A DNA stretch of 58,797 nt from Bordetella parapertussis (lineage in GTDB: Bacteria; Pseudomonadota; Gammaproteobacteria; Burkholderiales; Burkholderiaceae_D). The notes under the pieces were generated by a model. That model was not told the DNA's origin and did no database searches. It worked only from the letters and a program-made list of their open reading frames with translations. The stretch covers positions 1 to 58,797 of the forward strand of contig CAMBFZ010000023.1 in NCBI GenBank assembly GCA_945866125.1, given 5' to 3'. Within the stretch, counting starts at the first letter, position 1. Every line of letters begins with the position of its first letter. The translations under genes and the position numbers were made by a program. Of this stretch, positions 1 to 8,829 are shown in pieces.

Positions 1-1125
1 GGTATGAGTCATGAATTGCGTTCGCCGCTCAACGCTATTCTCGGTTTCGCACAACTGATGGAATCAGCGTCGCCCGTGCCGACGGATTCGCAAAAAGAAA
101 GCATTACGCAGATTCTTCAGGCGGGCTGGCATTTACTAAAATTGATCAACGAAATTCTTGATCTTTCCGTGATTGAATCCGGCAAAGTATCGCTGTCCCT
201 GGAGCCTGTTCCGCTAGCGGATGTTTTGTCTGAATGCCAGGCCATGATGGAAGCTCAGGCCCAGCAACGCGGTATCCGCATGACGTTTCCCCGCTTCGAC
301 CAACTTGGATTTGTCTGGGCTGATCAAACGCGCCTAAAACAGATCGTCATCAACCTTCTTTCCAATGCGATTAAATACAATCAAGCGCACGGTACGGTTG
401 TCGTAGATTGCACGGTGATAGCCGTGGATCGCGTTCGCATCAGCTTCAAGGACACAGGCGCGGGCTTGGTGCCGGAAAAACTGGAGCAGCTCTTTCAGCC
501 GTTTAATCGGCTTGGACAAGAGGCCGGTGGCGTAGCCGGAACGGGAATTGGTCTGGTAGTGACCAAGCAACTGGTCGAACTGATGGAGGGCGTTCTTGGT
601 GTTGACAGCACTGTCGGGGTTGGGAGTGAATTCTGGGTCGAATTACGCTCGACCGCTGCACCTGACCTCAAGGGAGGAATCAGTCAACAGGCAACGCCAT
701 TGCAAACGCTACTGCCAAGCAGAGTGGATAAGCGCACCTTGCTTTATATTGAAGACAATCCGGCGAATATGCAGTTAGTCGAACGACTCATCGAACGACG
801 TCCGGACATCAAATTGTTGACTGCAGTGAATGGAAGTCTTGGTATCGAACAAGCCCGTTCTTGTCAGCCGGACGTGATTCTGATGGATATCAATTTACCA
901 GGTATCAGCGGGATCGATGCCCTGAAAATCATGCGCGAAGACCCATCTACCGCGCATATTCCTATTGTTGCCATTAGCGCCAACGCCATGCTGCGCGACA
1001 TTGAATTGGGTATCGAGATGGGTTTCTTCCGTTACCTCACTAAGCCGATCATCGTAGAAGAATTTATGGAAACTTTAAATGTAGCGTTTGAGTTTGCCAA
1101 AGAAACAGCGAATCTTAAAAACTGA
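1..1125 (+). CDS. Hybrid sensor histidine kinase, 5' truncated by the window edge
   Basis: The frame is open from base 1, so the sensory N-terminus lies outside the window. The visible part starts almost exactly at the H-box (MSHELRSPLNAILGF, phospho-acceptor His at codon 5). The ATPase domain follows with an N-box (INLLSNAIKYN), a G1 box (DTGAGL) and a G2 box (GTGIGL). A C-terminal receiver domain starts near codon 240 and has the acidic pair in YIEDNP, the phospho-acceptor Asp in LMDINLPG and the conserved Lys in TKPI. A hybrid kinase passes phosphate from its His to its own receiver and often on to a partner. The next gene, 76 bases downstream on the same strand, is a receiver-cyclase and is the obvious candidate output; this link is inferred. 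The input signal cannot be judged from the visible part. Confidence 0.93.
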   Translation, partial: GMSHELRSPLNAILGFAQLMESASPVPTDSQKESITQILQAGWHLLKLINEILDLSVIESGKVSLSLEPVPLADVLSECQAMMEAQAQQRGIRMTFPRFDQLGFVWADQTRLKQIVINLLSNAIKYNQAHGTVVVDCTVIAVDRVRISFKDTGAGLVPEKLEQLFQPFNRLGQEAGGVAGTGIGLVVTKQLVELMEGVLGVDSTVGVGSEFWVELRSTAAPDLKGGISQQATPLQTLLPSRVDKRTLLYIEDNPANMQLVERLIERRPDIKLLTAVNGSLGIEQARSCQPDVILMDINLPGISGIDALKIMREDPSTAHIPIVAISANAMLRDIELGIEMGFFRYLTKPIIVEEFMETLNVAFEFAKETANLKN

Positions 1126-1201
1126 CCCACCACTTCGCCCCAAGCCGATTGCAAAGCGCATTTCAGGTTTTTAACCACGGCACAGTACTTTTTATCCAAC
1201 T

Positions 1202-2317
1202 TTGGAATCTCGAGTGATCAACGCATCAGACATATTGAAGGCCAAACTTCTGATTGTGGACGACCAAGCTGCCAATGTGCTGCTACTCGAGCGCTTGCTG
1301 CGTAGCGCAGGTTATCTATCCATTACGTCCACGCAAAATTCACATGAGGTTTGTGAGCTGCACCGCAAAAATCATTACGACTTGATCCTGCTTGATCTTC
1401 AAATGCCCGAGCTTAATGGATTCCAAGTGATGGAAGGCCTTAAAGAAATCGAAACGGAGGGTTATCTTCCTGTTCTCGTCATCACTGCCCAGCCAGATGA
1501 AAAGCTGCGTGCTTTGAAAGCCGGGGCGAAAGATTTCGTTAGTAAACCTTTCGATCTTGCCGAAGTGTTGGCGCGCGTGCAGAATTTGCTGGAAGTACGC
1601 TTACTACATTCAGAAACTAAAAAACTCTACAAGCAAGTAGTAGCGGAACAAAAAGTGTCGGAACGACTGCTGCACAATGTGCTGCCACAGGCTATTGCCG
1701 ATCGATTGAAAGGAAGGCCTGAAGTTATGGCCGATAATTTTTCAGATATTATTGCTGATACCTATCCGGATGTAACGGTATTGTTTGCGGACATAGTCGG
1801 TTTTACGAAATTTTCCGAGGGTGTTAGTGCGGCGGTGTTAATCAGTGTTCTTAATGATATTTTCATCCGCTTTGACAATATTGCTGACCATTGGGGTTTA
1901 GAGAAGATTAAAACTATCGGCGATTCCTACATGGCGGCAGCGGGGCTGCCTATTCCTGTGCCCAATCACGCCGAACGAGCAGCAAACATGGCTTTGGATA
2001 TGCTGGAAGTGATGGATCGTTTCAACGAGCAAAGCGATTATCAACTCAACATACGAATTGGCATGAGCACTGGTGCAGCGGTTGCTGGCGTTATCGGCAA
2101 GCGTAAATTTCTCTATGATCTCTGGGGTGATGTGGTGAATACGGCCAGTCGCATGGAATCGCATGGGGTTGCAGGACGAATTCAGATCACCGACTCGACG
2201 CGCCTGCAATTAGGTGAATTATTTCTGCTTGAAAAACGCGGTGCTATTGAAGTTAAGGGCAAGGGCGAAATGAATACATGGTTCCTTAACAGCCATAATG
2301 GCTCTGTGCAAGCCTAG
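1202..2317 (+). CDS. Response regulator with class III adenylate cyclase output
   Basis: An N-terminal receiver domain (about residues 14-130) has the acidic pair in IVDDQ and the phospho-acceptor Asp65 in LLDLQMP. A short helical linker with the LLHNVLP motif joins it to a class III nucleotide cyclase domain (about 185-365). Both metal-binding aspartates are visible (FADIVGF and TIGDSY). So are the Lys of EKIKTIGD and the Asp of YDLWGD, which by family knowledge favour ATP over GTP, and the transition-state Asn and Arg of VVNTASR. The enzyme should therefore make cAMP under control of phosphorylation. The frame opens with TTG at 1202. A GTG at 1214, preceded by a weak GGAA, is an equally plausible start. 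It lies between a hybrid kinase and a cyclic-nucleotide-binding protein. Confidence 0.93.
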   Translation: MESRVINASDILKAKLLIVDDQAANVLLLERLLRSAGYLSITSTQNSHEVCELHRKNHYDLILLDLQMPELNGFQVMEGLKEIETEGYLPVLVITAQPDEKLRALKAGAKDFVSKPFDLAEVLARVQNLLEVRLLHSETKKLYKQVVAEQKVSERLLHNVLPQAIADRLKGRPEVMADNFSDIIADTYPDVTVLFADIVGFTKFSEGVSAAVLISVLNDIFIRFDNIADHWGLEKIKTIGDSYMAAAGLPIPVPNHAERAANMALDMLEVMDRFNEQSDYQLNIRIGMSTGAAVAGVIGKRKFLYDLWGDVVNTASRMESHGVAGRIQITDSTRLQLGELFLLEKRGAIEVKGKGEMNTWFLNSHNGSVQA

Positions 2318-2515
2318 CCAAGATAAGCCGGGATTAGCCGAGATTAGCATAGAGAAAAATACAAAGCTTATTCATGCATTATTGTCTATCGTGCTTTGGA
2401 TAAGGAACCGGATGATCAAATTGACGTGATCAAATCAGCGTAGTCGTTGGAACTGGGTGAGTATGTTTAACAGCCTGTTCGTGCGCTTCAAAATTGTTGT
2501 AAAAGGTTTGTGACC

Positions 2516-3703
2516 ATGAGTGATCTCGATCATCCAGAAAATAGTCCCTCAAAAACACCTCGTGTGGATCGTGCTGAACGCTTGATTTACAGCGACGAAA
2601 AAGAGCCTATTAAATATGTCCTTTCAACGTTTGCCAAGCATTTGGAGATGGAACTCAATCAGGCACTGGCGGACTTGAAAGCTGCCCGTCTGATGGCACG
2701 GGGCAGTGCTTCAGCAATGACACCAGCATCTACTGCGATGCCTACTTTTGAAGCCACGCCCCCCCCAAAAGCCAGCCATAGAGAAACCCCTCTTCGTGAA
2801 GAGAATTCAATTGGTGAAGAAAGTAGGGCGCGGCCCCAACTTATTCAGCCGACAATAAGCCCGCAAGGGGTAGGTGAATCGGTTGAATATCAGGATGATC
2901 AGATTCTTTTTAACAAAGGGGAGCATGCCCAGCATTTGTCAATCGTGTTGGAAGGTTCAGTTGAGATTTTTGACCCTATCGGGAACATTAGGTTAGCCCT
3001 ACTTGGCGCAGGTAGTTCATTTGGCGAGCAAGCCATTTTGGAAGGGGGTATCAGAGATGCATCCGTGAGGGCTTTGGGCAAAGTGAAATGTCTGGAAATA
3101 AAAACAGAAGCCTTACGCGCGCAGTTAATTAAAGATAATGGCTTGCTCAGGCAAACCATTGAAGGCTTGCTGCTTCAGTTGAGCATGTGTAACCAGATTT
3201 CAAAACTGATCGTAACGTCTGATACGAATCTAGTTTATGAATTACGAGGGGATGAAAGACTTACCTCTATCCAGCTTCACGATAAGTTAAACGACGCCTA
3301 TAGCCACCCAAATTTGCACGGTTTGTCCGCTGAACAAATGATGTGCCTCAAGCTTCAGTCGTCCGATAAGCTCATGTCCACCTGGTTTCAATCTGGCACC
3401 GTACTAGGCAGCCCGCACAACGAACACTCAGGCTCCGCCTATGTCATTGTTGAAGGTTCTGTTGAGGCTAAGTGTGGCAGCCGAACCATACGGTTAGGAT
3501 ATGGCAGCGTGATGGGATTGGCTGAGGGGATTACGGGAGCGCCGTTTTCTTGGTCACTGGTTGCAAAAGAAAATTTGACTGTAAAAACCATATCTATCGA
3601 CAAGGTTTTGCGAAGTCTTGAGCATAGTAACCCCGGGATAAGGGGTATTGTCAGATACACGACTTCGCGTATCTTGGCGTTACAAAAAAACTTTCGTCAG
3701 TAA
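2516..3703 (+). CDS. Protein with two cyclic-nucleotide-binding domains
   Basis: The start is set at ATG 2516 because AAAAGG at 2501-2506 lies 9 bases upstream; the in-frame GTG at 2510 is too close. The N-terminal part is helical and then low in complexity (Ala/Pro/Thr-rich, about residues 65-120). A cyclic-nucleotide-binding domain follows (about 122-220), with the phosphate-binding cassette visible as FGEQAILEGG followed by RDASV. A second, more degenerate copy is near the C-terminus (about 290-385), recognisable by VIVEGSVEAK and the GYGSVMG turn but lacking a clear cassette. No DNA-binding helix-turn-helix or enzymatic domain is evident, so this looks like a sensor or adaptor rather than a Crp-type regulator. 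The cAMP source is probably the adenylate cyclase just upstream (inferred). A run of eight C at 2759-2766 lies in the low-complexity part. Confidence 0.8.
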   Translation: MSDLDHPENSPSKTPRVDRAERLIYSDEKEPIKYVLSTFAKHLEMELNQALADLKAARLMARGSASAMTPASTAMPTFEATPPPKASHRETPLREENSIGEESRARPQLIQPTISPQGVGESVEYQDDQILFNKGEHAQHLSIVLEGSVEIFDPIGNIRLALLGAGSSFGEQAILEGGIRDASVRALGKVKCLEIKTEALRAQLIKDNGLLRQTIEGLLLQLSMCNQISKLIVTSDTNLVYELRGDERLTSIQLHDKLNDAYSHPNLHGLSAEQMMCLKLQSSDKLMSTWFQSGTVLGSPHNEHSGSAYVIVEGSVEAKCGSRTIRLGYGSVMGLAEGITGAPFSWSLVAKENLTVKTISIDKVLRSLEHSNPGIRGIVRYTTSRILALQKNFRQ

Positions 3704-3983
3704 GGCCATCGGCTATTTATAGTCGCCCACATTGGTCGCTGCTATTTGGTCAAGCCATGCCGCTAGTGACGTTCGGTAATATGGGAATCTGCCATTTAGG
3801 TTCTGTCCCTCGCCCTGCGCTGAGCTGAGTTGGGCTAGCCCGGCGCATTTCGCGCACCAGTCATTGGAAAAGGCCGCTTTTGACACGTTTAGCCCAACCA
3901 AGACTTTAGTGTATCGTGTCGCCACAGTCCCCAGCCCCTAGCCCCATCGCTTGCGCCCACCAAACCATCTGCACGGAGATACC
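3704..3983. other. Intergenic stretch without a recognisable gene
   Basis: Between the cyclic-nucleotide-binding gene and the exported hydrolase gene. The only open frames are short, lack a ribosome-binding site and show no family signature. The only signal I can support is the GGAG just before ATG 3984. Confidence 0.6.
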
Positions 3984-5012
3984 ATGCAACGCTCGCATTT
4001 CAAAAAAATAATCATACTGTTCGTGGCATCCGTGCTCGCTGTGCTCACGCCGCCCGCGCTGGCAGCCGACGCCATCACGACACACGAATTCATGGTCGAT
4101 AGTGCCGAAAGCGGCGCGCGTATTTTCGTGCGCAACAAGCATCGTGATGCGCTTACACATTTCAGCGCGAACAAGATCGTGTTGCTCGTGCATGGGGCGA
4201 CCTACCCCTCTGAAACCGTCTACGATCTCAACCTGCCGGGTGGCTCGTGGCTCGACGTGCTGGCCAGCCAGGGATACGATGCTTATTTGATGGATGTGCG
4301 TGGCTATGGCCGTTCCACTCGCCCCGCGAGCATGCGCGAACCGGCAGAAAACAATCCCCCTTTTGCGGACACTGCGGACGCACGTAGCGATGTCTCGGCC
4401 GTTGTCGATTTTATTCTGGCGCGTCGCAAGGTAGAAAAAATCAATCTGATCGGCTGGTCCTGGGGCACAAGCATCATGGGCGGGTACACCACCACACACA
4501 ATGACAAAGTCAATAAGCTCGTGCTGTATGCCCCCATCTGGAATTTCAACTCTGCGCCACCCATCACCGGCACCGGTGCTTATCGCCGCGTGGCGAAGGA
4601 CAGCGCGCGTCAGCGTGGCCTGCGCGGCATTCCCGCATCACGCGTAGAGGAAATCAGCCCCACGCCCTGGTTTGAACAATGGTGGGAAAGTTTGCTGGCA
4701 TCAGACCCGGACGGCGCCGCGCAAACACCGCCGGTGATCCGCGCGCCCAATGGGGTGATCAAAGACATCGGCGAATTGATCAAAACCGGTGGGCCACTGT
4801 ATGACGCAGCAGAAATTCGGGTGCCGGTGTTGGTGCTCGTAGGCGAATGGGATCAGGATACGCCGCCTTATATGACTGACGCGCTCTTTGCAAAAATCGT
4901 CAACGCCCCCACAAAAGAACAAGTACGCATACCCGAGGCAACCCACGCCATCATTCTGGAAAAACAGCGCGTGCTACTGATGCAAACGGTGCAGGATTTT
5001 CTGGATCGTTAG
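3984..5012 (+). CDS. Exported alpha/beta hydrolase
   Basis: ATG 3984 is chosen because GGAG lies 7 bases upstream and it begins a clear signal peptide (residues 1-28, basic start, hydrophobic core, cleavage near ALAADA). The rest is one alpha/beta-hydrolase fold. It has an oxyanion region HGATYP (70-75), a nucleophile elbow GWSWG with Ser159, an acid at Asp290 or Asp292 (GEWDQD) and His321 (EATHAI). The protein should be a periplasmic or secreted esterase, lipase or related hydrolase; the substrate cannot be read from sequence. It stands alone: the nearest upstream gene ends 280 bases away and the convergent enoyl-CoA hydratase gene ends 20 bases downstream. A second exported hydrolase of the same superfamily is at 49012-50049. 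Confidence 0.88.
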   Translation: MQRSHFKKIIILFVASVLAVLTPPALAADAITTHEFMVDSAESGARIFVRNKHRDALTHFSANKIVLLVHGATYPSETVYDLNLPGGSWLDVLASQGYDAYLMDVRGYGRSTRPASMREPAENNPPFADTADARSDVSAVVDFILARRKVEKINLIGWSWGTSIMGGYTTTHNDKVNKLVLYAPIWNFNSAPPITGTGAYRRVAKDSARQRGLRGIPASRVEEISPTPWFEQWWESLLASDPDGAAQTPPVIRAPNGVIKDIGELIKTGGPLYDAAEIRVPVLVLVGEWDQDTPPYMTDALFAKIVNAPTKEQVRIPEATHAIILEKQRVLLMQTVQDFLDR

Positions 5013-5032
5013 GTGCAGCAAGCCGGCTATCT

Positions 5033-5905
5033 CTACCACCAAGGATAAAACGCTGGCATCGCCGAGGCCTGTGACGTAAACACCGGCTCGCGCTTTTCCA
5101 GAAAAGCCGCCACGCCTTCTTTGCCATCGCCCGCGCTGGCGTAGAACATGGCCAACGATTCGAGTTTGTGGGCTTCGCGTGGATGATCGAGTGCCGCGTT
5201 GCGAAACATCATTTGACGGGTCAGGGCGACCGAGACCGGTGAACGCTGATTGGCGATCACCTGCGCGATCGCCTGCGCACGCGGCAGTAATTGTTCTGGT
5301 GCCAGCACTTCACTCACTAGCCGGTGGCGCGCGGCTTCGTCGGCCTTGAAAATCTCGGCGCTGTAGGTCCACTCCAGCGCTTTGGTGATACCTACAATGC
5401 GCGGTAAAAACCAGGTCGAGCAGGCTTCAGGCACGATCCCGATTTTGCCAAACACAAAGCCGAACCGCGCAGCGTCTGAGGCTAGCCGTATATCCATCGC
5501 CAGCGTCATCGTCGCCCCAACGCCCACTGCCGCGCCATTGATCGCAGCAATCACGGGTTTTTTACAGTCAAAGATCGCCAACGTGACGCGGCCGCCCGTA
5601 TCGCGCACTCCGGCGACGATCTCTGGGTCATCAAGACGCTCGTGCAATTCGTCCAAGCTCGGATGGAGCGCTTCGTTGAGTCCAAACACATTGCCTTCGC
5701 GGCCCAAGTCCATGCCGGCACAAAAGGCGCGTCCCGCGCCCGTGACGATGATGGCGCCCACTGCGTCGTCGTCGCTGGCAAGATTGAACGCGGTAATCAG
5801 ATCTTCGGCCATTTGCACCGTAAATGCATTGAGCCTTTCAGGGCGATTGAGTGTGATGGTCAACACCCGATCAGAGAGGCTGCAGGCTAGAGTCTCGTAG
5901 TGCAT
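5033..5905 (-). CDS. Enoyl-CoA hydratase/isomerase family protein (crotonase fold)
   Basis: A full-length crotonase-fold protein (290 aa). The first oxyanion-hole segment is VTGAGRAFCAGMDL (about 54-67). The second is INGAAVGVGATMTLAMDIR (about 120-138). A Glu in the catalytic loop lies in GIVPEACSTW. The family hydrates, isomerises or otherwise remodels acyl-CoA thioesters in the cytoplasm. The 30-residue insert around the EALHPSLDELHERLDD segment before the second oxyanion helix is typical of longer, uncharacterised paralogues. The start ATG follows AAAGGACAAGAAA. It is the last gene of a minus-strand row CoA-transferase, dienelactone hydrolase/SnoaL, hydratase, 53 bases after the hydrolase gene, so it probably serves the same acyl-CoA pathway. 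Confidence 0.92.
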   Translation of the reverse strand: MHYETLACSLSDRVLTITLNRPERLNAFTVQMAEDLITAFNLASDDDAVGAIIVTGAGRAFCAGMDLGREGNVFGLNEALHPSLDELHERLDDPEIVAGVRDTGGRVTLAIFDCKKPVIAAINGAAVGVGATMTLAMDIRLASDAARFGFVFGKIGIVPEACSTWFLPRIVGITKALEWTYSAEIFKADEAARHRLVSEVLAPEQLLPRAQAIAQVIANQRSPVSVALTRQMMFRNAALDHPREAHKLESLAMFYASAGDGKEGVAAFLEKREPVFTSQASAMPAFYPWW

Positions 5906-5958
5906 TTTCTTGTCCTTTAAAAATCAAACGGCGAGGGCAGGGTGCAAGGGCCGCATAC

Positions 5959-7218
5959 TTAGTGATCTGCCGACGTCTTCCAGGCAGCCATTAGCGTGTT
6001 GGAAGGCAGTGACTCATCAAGCAGCTTGCGCCCGGATTCAGCGCCCGTGACCGGCAACAGGGCGGGGTCCAGCAAACCAATCTGCACCAGCACACTAGCC
6101 TGATCCCAATAGATATGTTCGTGGTAGAGCTTGTCACCTCTGAATTTGACTACCGCGAGCAGCGGAACCTCGACCCGTTTGCCAGTCGGTGGCACGTTGG
6201 GCAGCATCCAGGGCACTTCGCAGGTGTGGGTAAAACTAAAGAGCATTTCATCGACCACCTGCGTGGCTCCCACCGTGCGCGAGATGGGCACCAAGGTGGT
6301 GTCGGGCGGATTGCTGTTCACGAAGTGATGTTTGTAGAAGCGGTACAGGTCGCGATAGCCAACCCCGCCGGTCATGGTCGGGATATGGTTTACATAGGGT
6401 TCGGCCACCATGGTGGCCATGGTGGCGTCTACGTCGCGGGCAGCAAATTCAAATTCGCAGTGCTTGTCCCACAGAGCCGACAGATCAAAGTCCGGGCCAA
6501 TCTCGCGTTTAAAGGCAGTGATGCTGCGCTGATGCGCCATCAGTGCAGAAGCTTTGTGATAGTGGTCGCCGCCGGGACGCGCAAAGCCATGGTCTGCGCC
6601 GGGGTAGATGTAAATCTCGACGCCGTCTCGCTTGCCAAGGTGCGAGCGGATTTTTTCTTGGGCGTCTTCGTTGCAGTATTTGTCGAGCTGCGCAATATGC
6701 AGCACGAGTCTACATTCGATCGCGTCTGCTTCTGCTAATAATTCTTCGATACCGACGCCGTAATAACCAATAGCGACATCGGCGTCGGTACGGCATGCGG
6801 CGAGATAGGCGAGTTTGCCACCGAGGCAATAGCCCACCACGCCGACTTCACCGCTGCAGGCCGGGTGCGCGCGTAATGCCGCAATGGTGGCCTGGATATC
6901 GTCGACGCCTTTGTCGGCATTAAACCCCTGAAAAAAGCCAAATGCTTTTTGCCAGTCTTCGGGGGTATAGCCAAGTTCGACACCCGCTTGCTGTCGCCAA
7001 AACAAATCCGGCACCAGCGCGACGTAACCTTCCTCGGCATAATAATCAGCGATCTGGCGCATGTTTTGGTTAACGCCAAAAATCTCTTGCGCCACGACCA
7101 GCCCGGGTCCGTGTCCGGATTGGGGCATGGCCAGATAGGCGCTGAATGTGCCGCTACCGTCGCTGGCCTGAATGGTGAGTGTGTGGGACACAATGTTGGT
7201 CGACGTGGTGGATGTCAC
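5959..7218 (-). CDS. Dienelactone hydrolase fused to a SnoaL-like domain
   Basis: Residues 1-240 are a dienelactone-hydrolase-family alpha/beta hydrolase. The nucleophile is Cys131 in GYCLGG, the acid Asp179 in AQLDKY, the base His210 in GADHGF, and the supporting Glu45 is in AQEIFG. Residues from about 248 to the end resemble a SnoaL/NTF2-like polyketide-cyclase fold with a conserved aromatic-rich ending. Dienelactone hydrolases open lactone rings in aromatic ring cleavage, and SnoaL-like domains bind or isomerise small molecules; the fused substrate is unknown. Start is GTG with AAGAGG 7 bases upstream (7226-7231). Four perfect 12-base tandem copies begin right at this ribosome-binding site. 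It sits between a CoA-transferase and an enoyl-CoA hydratase gene on the same strand. Confidence 0.88.
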   Translation of the reverse strand: MTSTTSTNIVSHTLTIQASDGSGTFSAYLAMPQSGHGPGLVVAQEIFGVNQNMRQIADYYAEEGYVALVPDLFWRQQAGVELGYTPEDWQKAFGFFQGFNADKGVDDIQATIAALRAHPACSGEVGVVGYCLGGKLAYLAACRTDADVAIGYYGVGIEELLAEADAIECRLVLHIAQLDKYCNEDAQEKIRSHLGKRDGVEIYIYPGADHGFARPGGDHYHKASALMAHQRSITAFKREIGPDFDLSALWDKHCEFEFAARDVDATMATMVAEPYVNHIPTMTGGVGYRDLYRFYKHHFVNSNPPDTTLVPISRTVGATQVVDEMLFSFTHTCEVPWMLPNVPPTGKRVEVPLLAVVKFRGDKLYHEHIYWDQASVLVQIGLLDPALLPVTGAESGRKLLDESLPSNTLMAAWKTSADH

Positions 7219-7230
7219 TGGGTAGCCTCT

Positions 7231-7278
7231 TAAGCAAACGAATAAGCAAACGAATAAGCAAACGAATAAGCAAACGAA
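7231..7278. repeat. Four perfect tandem copies of a 12-base unit
   Basis: The unit TAAGCAAACGAA is repeated four times without mismatch and followed by one more T. On the minus strand it lies immediately upstream of the dienelactone hydrolase/SnoaL gene, and its first base overlaps the AAGAGG ribosome-binding site. Copy number could change by slippage and would alter the 5' leader length; a regulatory effect is inferred only. Confidence 0.95.
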
Positions 7279-7386
7279 TGGGGTCGGACGATAGGGTGCT
7301 GTGATGACTGTTATTGCCGGTTTTGCAATTTGGTAATGGCAGTCGAACGTAACGTTAGCATATGGCGTACGCGGCGCTAGCCGTCT

Positions 7387-8610
7387 TTATTCGACGATGA
7401 TTTTTTGCTCGAGTAAAGCAGCGATTTTGTCGCCTGAATAACCAAGCCAGTCGCGCAGCACGGGCGTGGTGTGTTCGCCGACTTGATAAGGCGCAGGCCC
7501 CGCTGGATGGACCGGTTGACCATCAACAAAAAACGGTGTGGCAGTCACCTTGACGGTACCGCGCGTGCGATGACTTATTTCGGGAAACGCTGCGCGTGCG
7601 GTCATTTGCGGGTGATGAATCAATGTTTCTGGCGAGAGCATGGGTGCGGCTGGAATGCGTGCCGCCGACAATGCAGCGACGGCGGCGTCGACACTGTCAA
7701 AACGATCAAGCCCTGTACGGACGACTTCAAGCAACGCGGACCAATTGGTTCGACGCAAAACCGGCGTAGCAAAACGCGGATCGTCTTTAAGCTCGGGTTG
7801 ACCAAGGAAATCCACCACCCTAGACCACAGATGCGCGGCGCCGGCGGTCTGCATGGCGACATGCCCATCGCTTAAGCGATGCACCACCATACCGACACGG
7901 GGTTGCCTTAGCACAGGGCCGCCATTGAGCAAGGCGCCATAGGTAATGTCGTCTGCTGCCACCAGACATTCGAGCATGGAAACATCGAGTGTTGCACCGG
8001 CGCCGGTGCGCGCTTTGCGATAGAGCGCCGCGCTGATGGCACCAAAGGCATGCGCACCTGCGAGCACATCGGCGGTCTGCAGATAGGAGGCGCGTGGTAC
8101 TGGCTCGCCCGAGCGGTCAAGATCCATGATCCCTGAGATGGCATTAATCAGATGCGCATAGGCCTGCATCGATGCCAGTGGTCCGGTTTGACCAAACCCC
8201 GAAATCGAGCAGTAGATCAATTCAGGTCGTATCGCGCGCAGTGTCGCCGCGTCGAGTCCGTAGCGTGCCATCACGCCAGGCGAAAAATTTTCTATGACGA
8301 CGTCGGCCTGACGAACCATATCCAGGATGATGGCGCGCGACTCGGGATGGGTCAGATCAATCCCCACGCTTTGCTTGCCGGCGTTCAGCCGGATGAAGTA
8401 GCTGCTTTGGTCTGTGCGATCGGGATCAAGCTGCAGCAGGATGTGGCGAATCTCATCACCTTCGCCGGGGCGCTCAATCTTGATCACGCGTGCGCCCAAG
8501 TCTGATAACAGGCGGGTGCAATAGGGCCCAGCCAGCACGCGGGTAAAGTCGATGATGGTGACGCCGTCGAGTAAAGGGCCGTCACTTTGGAGAGTTGCAG
8601 GAAAAGACAT
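7387..8610 (-). CDS. CaiB/BaiF family (class III) CoA-transferase
   Basis: A 407-residue protein when started at ATG 8610, where similarity to the family begins (LLDGVTIIDFTRVLAGPYCTRLL); the frame extends 26 codons further upstream without a better start. Family marks are the N-terminal LAGPY, the KIERPGEGDEIR segment, IENFSPGVM and SISGFGQTGP. The catalytic Asp181 is in LQTADVLAG. Class III CoA-transferases move CoA between carboxylic acids through an aspartyl-CoA anhydride in the cytoplasm. The gene is first in the minus-strand acyl-CoA row and diverges from an acyl-CoA ligase gene across 219 bases, so a shared control region is likely. The substrate acid is unknown. Confidence 0.93.
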   Translation of the reverse strand: MSFPATLQSDGPLLDGVTIIDFTRVLAGPYCTRLLSDLGARVIKIERPGEGDEIRHILLQLDPDRTDQSSYFIRLNAGKQSVGIDLTHPESRAIILDMVRQADVVIENFSPGVMARYGLDAATLRAIRPELIYCSISGFGQTGPLASMQAYAHLINAISGIMDLDRSGEPVPRASYLQTADVLAGAHAFGAISAALYRKARTGAGATLDVSMLECLVAADDITYGALLNGGPVLRQPRVGMVVHRLSDGHVAMQTAGAAHLWSRVVDFLGQPELKDDPRFATPVLRRTNWSALLEVVRTGLDRFDSVDAAVAALSAARIPAAPMLSPETLIHHPQMTARAAFPEISHRTRGTVKVTATPFFVDGQPVHPAGPAPYQVGEHTTPVLRDWLGYSGDKIAALLEQKIIVE

Positions 8611-8829
8611 AATTTTTTTAATGGAAAGAGGGCGCAGTGTGTATCGTAGCGTATCGCCTCTGGGCGCGCTGCGGCGCCGGTTGAACATTGAGATGCCATC
8701 CCACTACCATCATCATCCCGATGAAATCGCCGTCTTTCCATCCATTTTTGTCGAGCAGGCATAATGCGGAGTCTCCGGACGTTCGGGGCAGATTGCGCAG
8801 TAACGATTCCATTTTGTCGGAGAGCTTCC

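Noticed and set aside
2318..2350. Three loose copies of GATTAGCC-like sequence after the cyclase gene
   Set aside because: Imperfect, short and without dyad symmetry; likely chance.
3713..3925. Small minus-strand open frame in the gap before the exported hydrolase
   Set aside because: No ribosome-binding site, no family signature, and it ends against an unrelated promoter region.
6115..6738. Long plus-strand open frame inside the dienelactone hydrolase gene
   Set aside because: It is opposite a gene with full catalytic motifs and has no recognisable domain.
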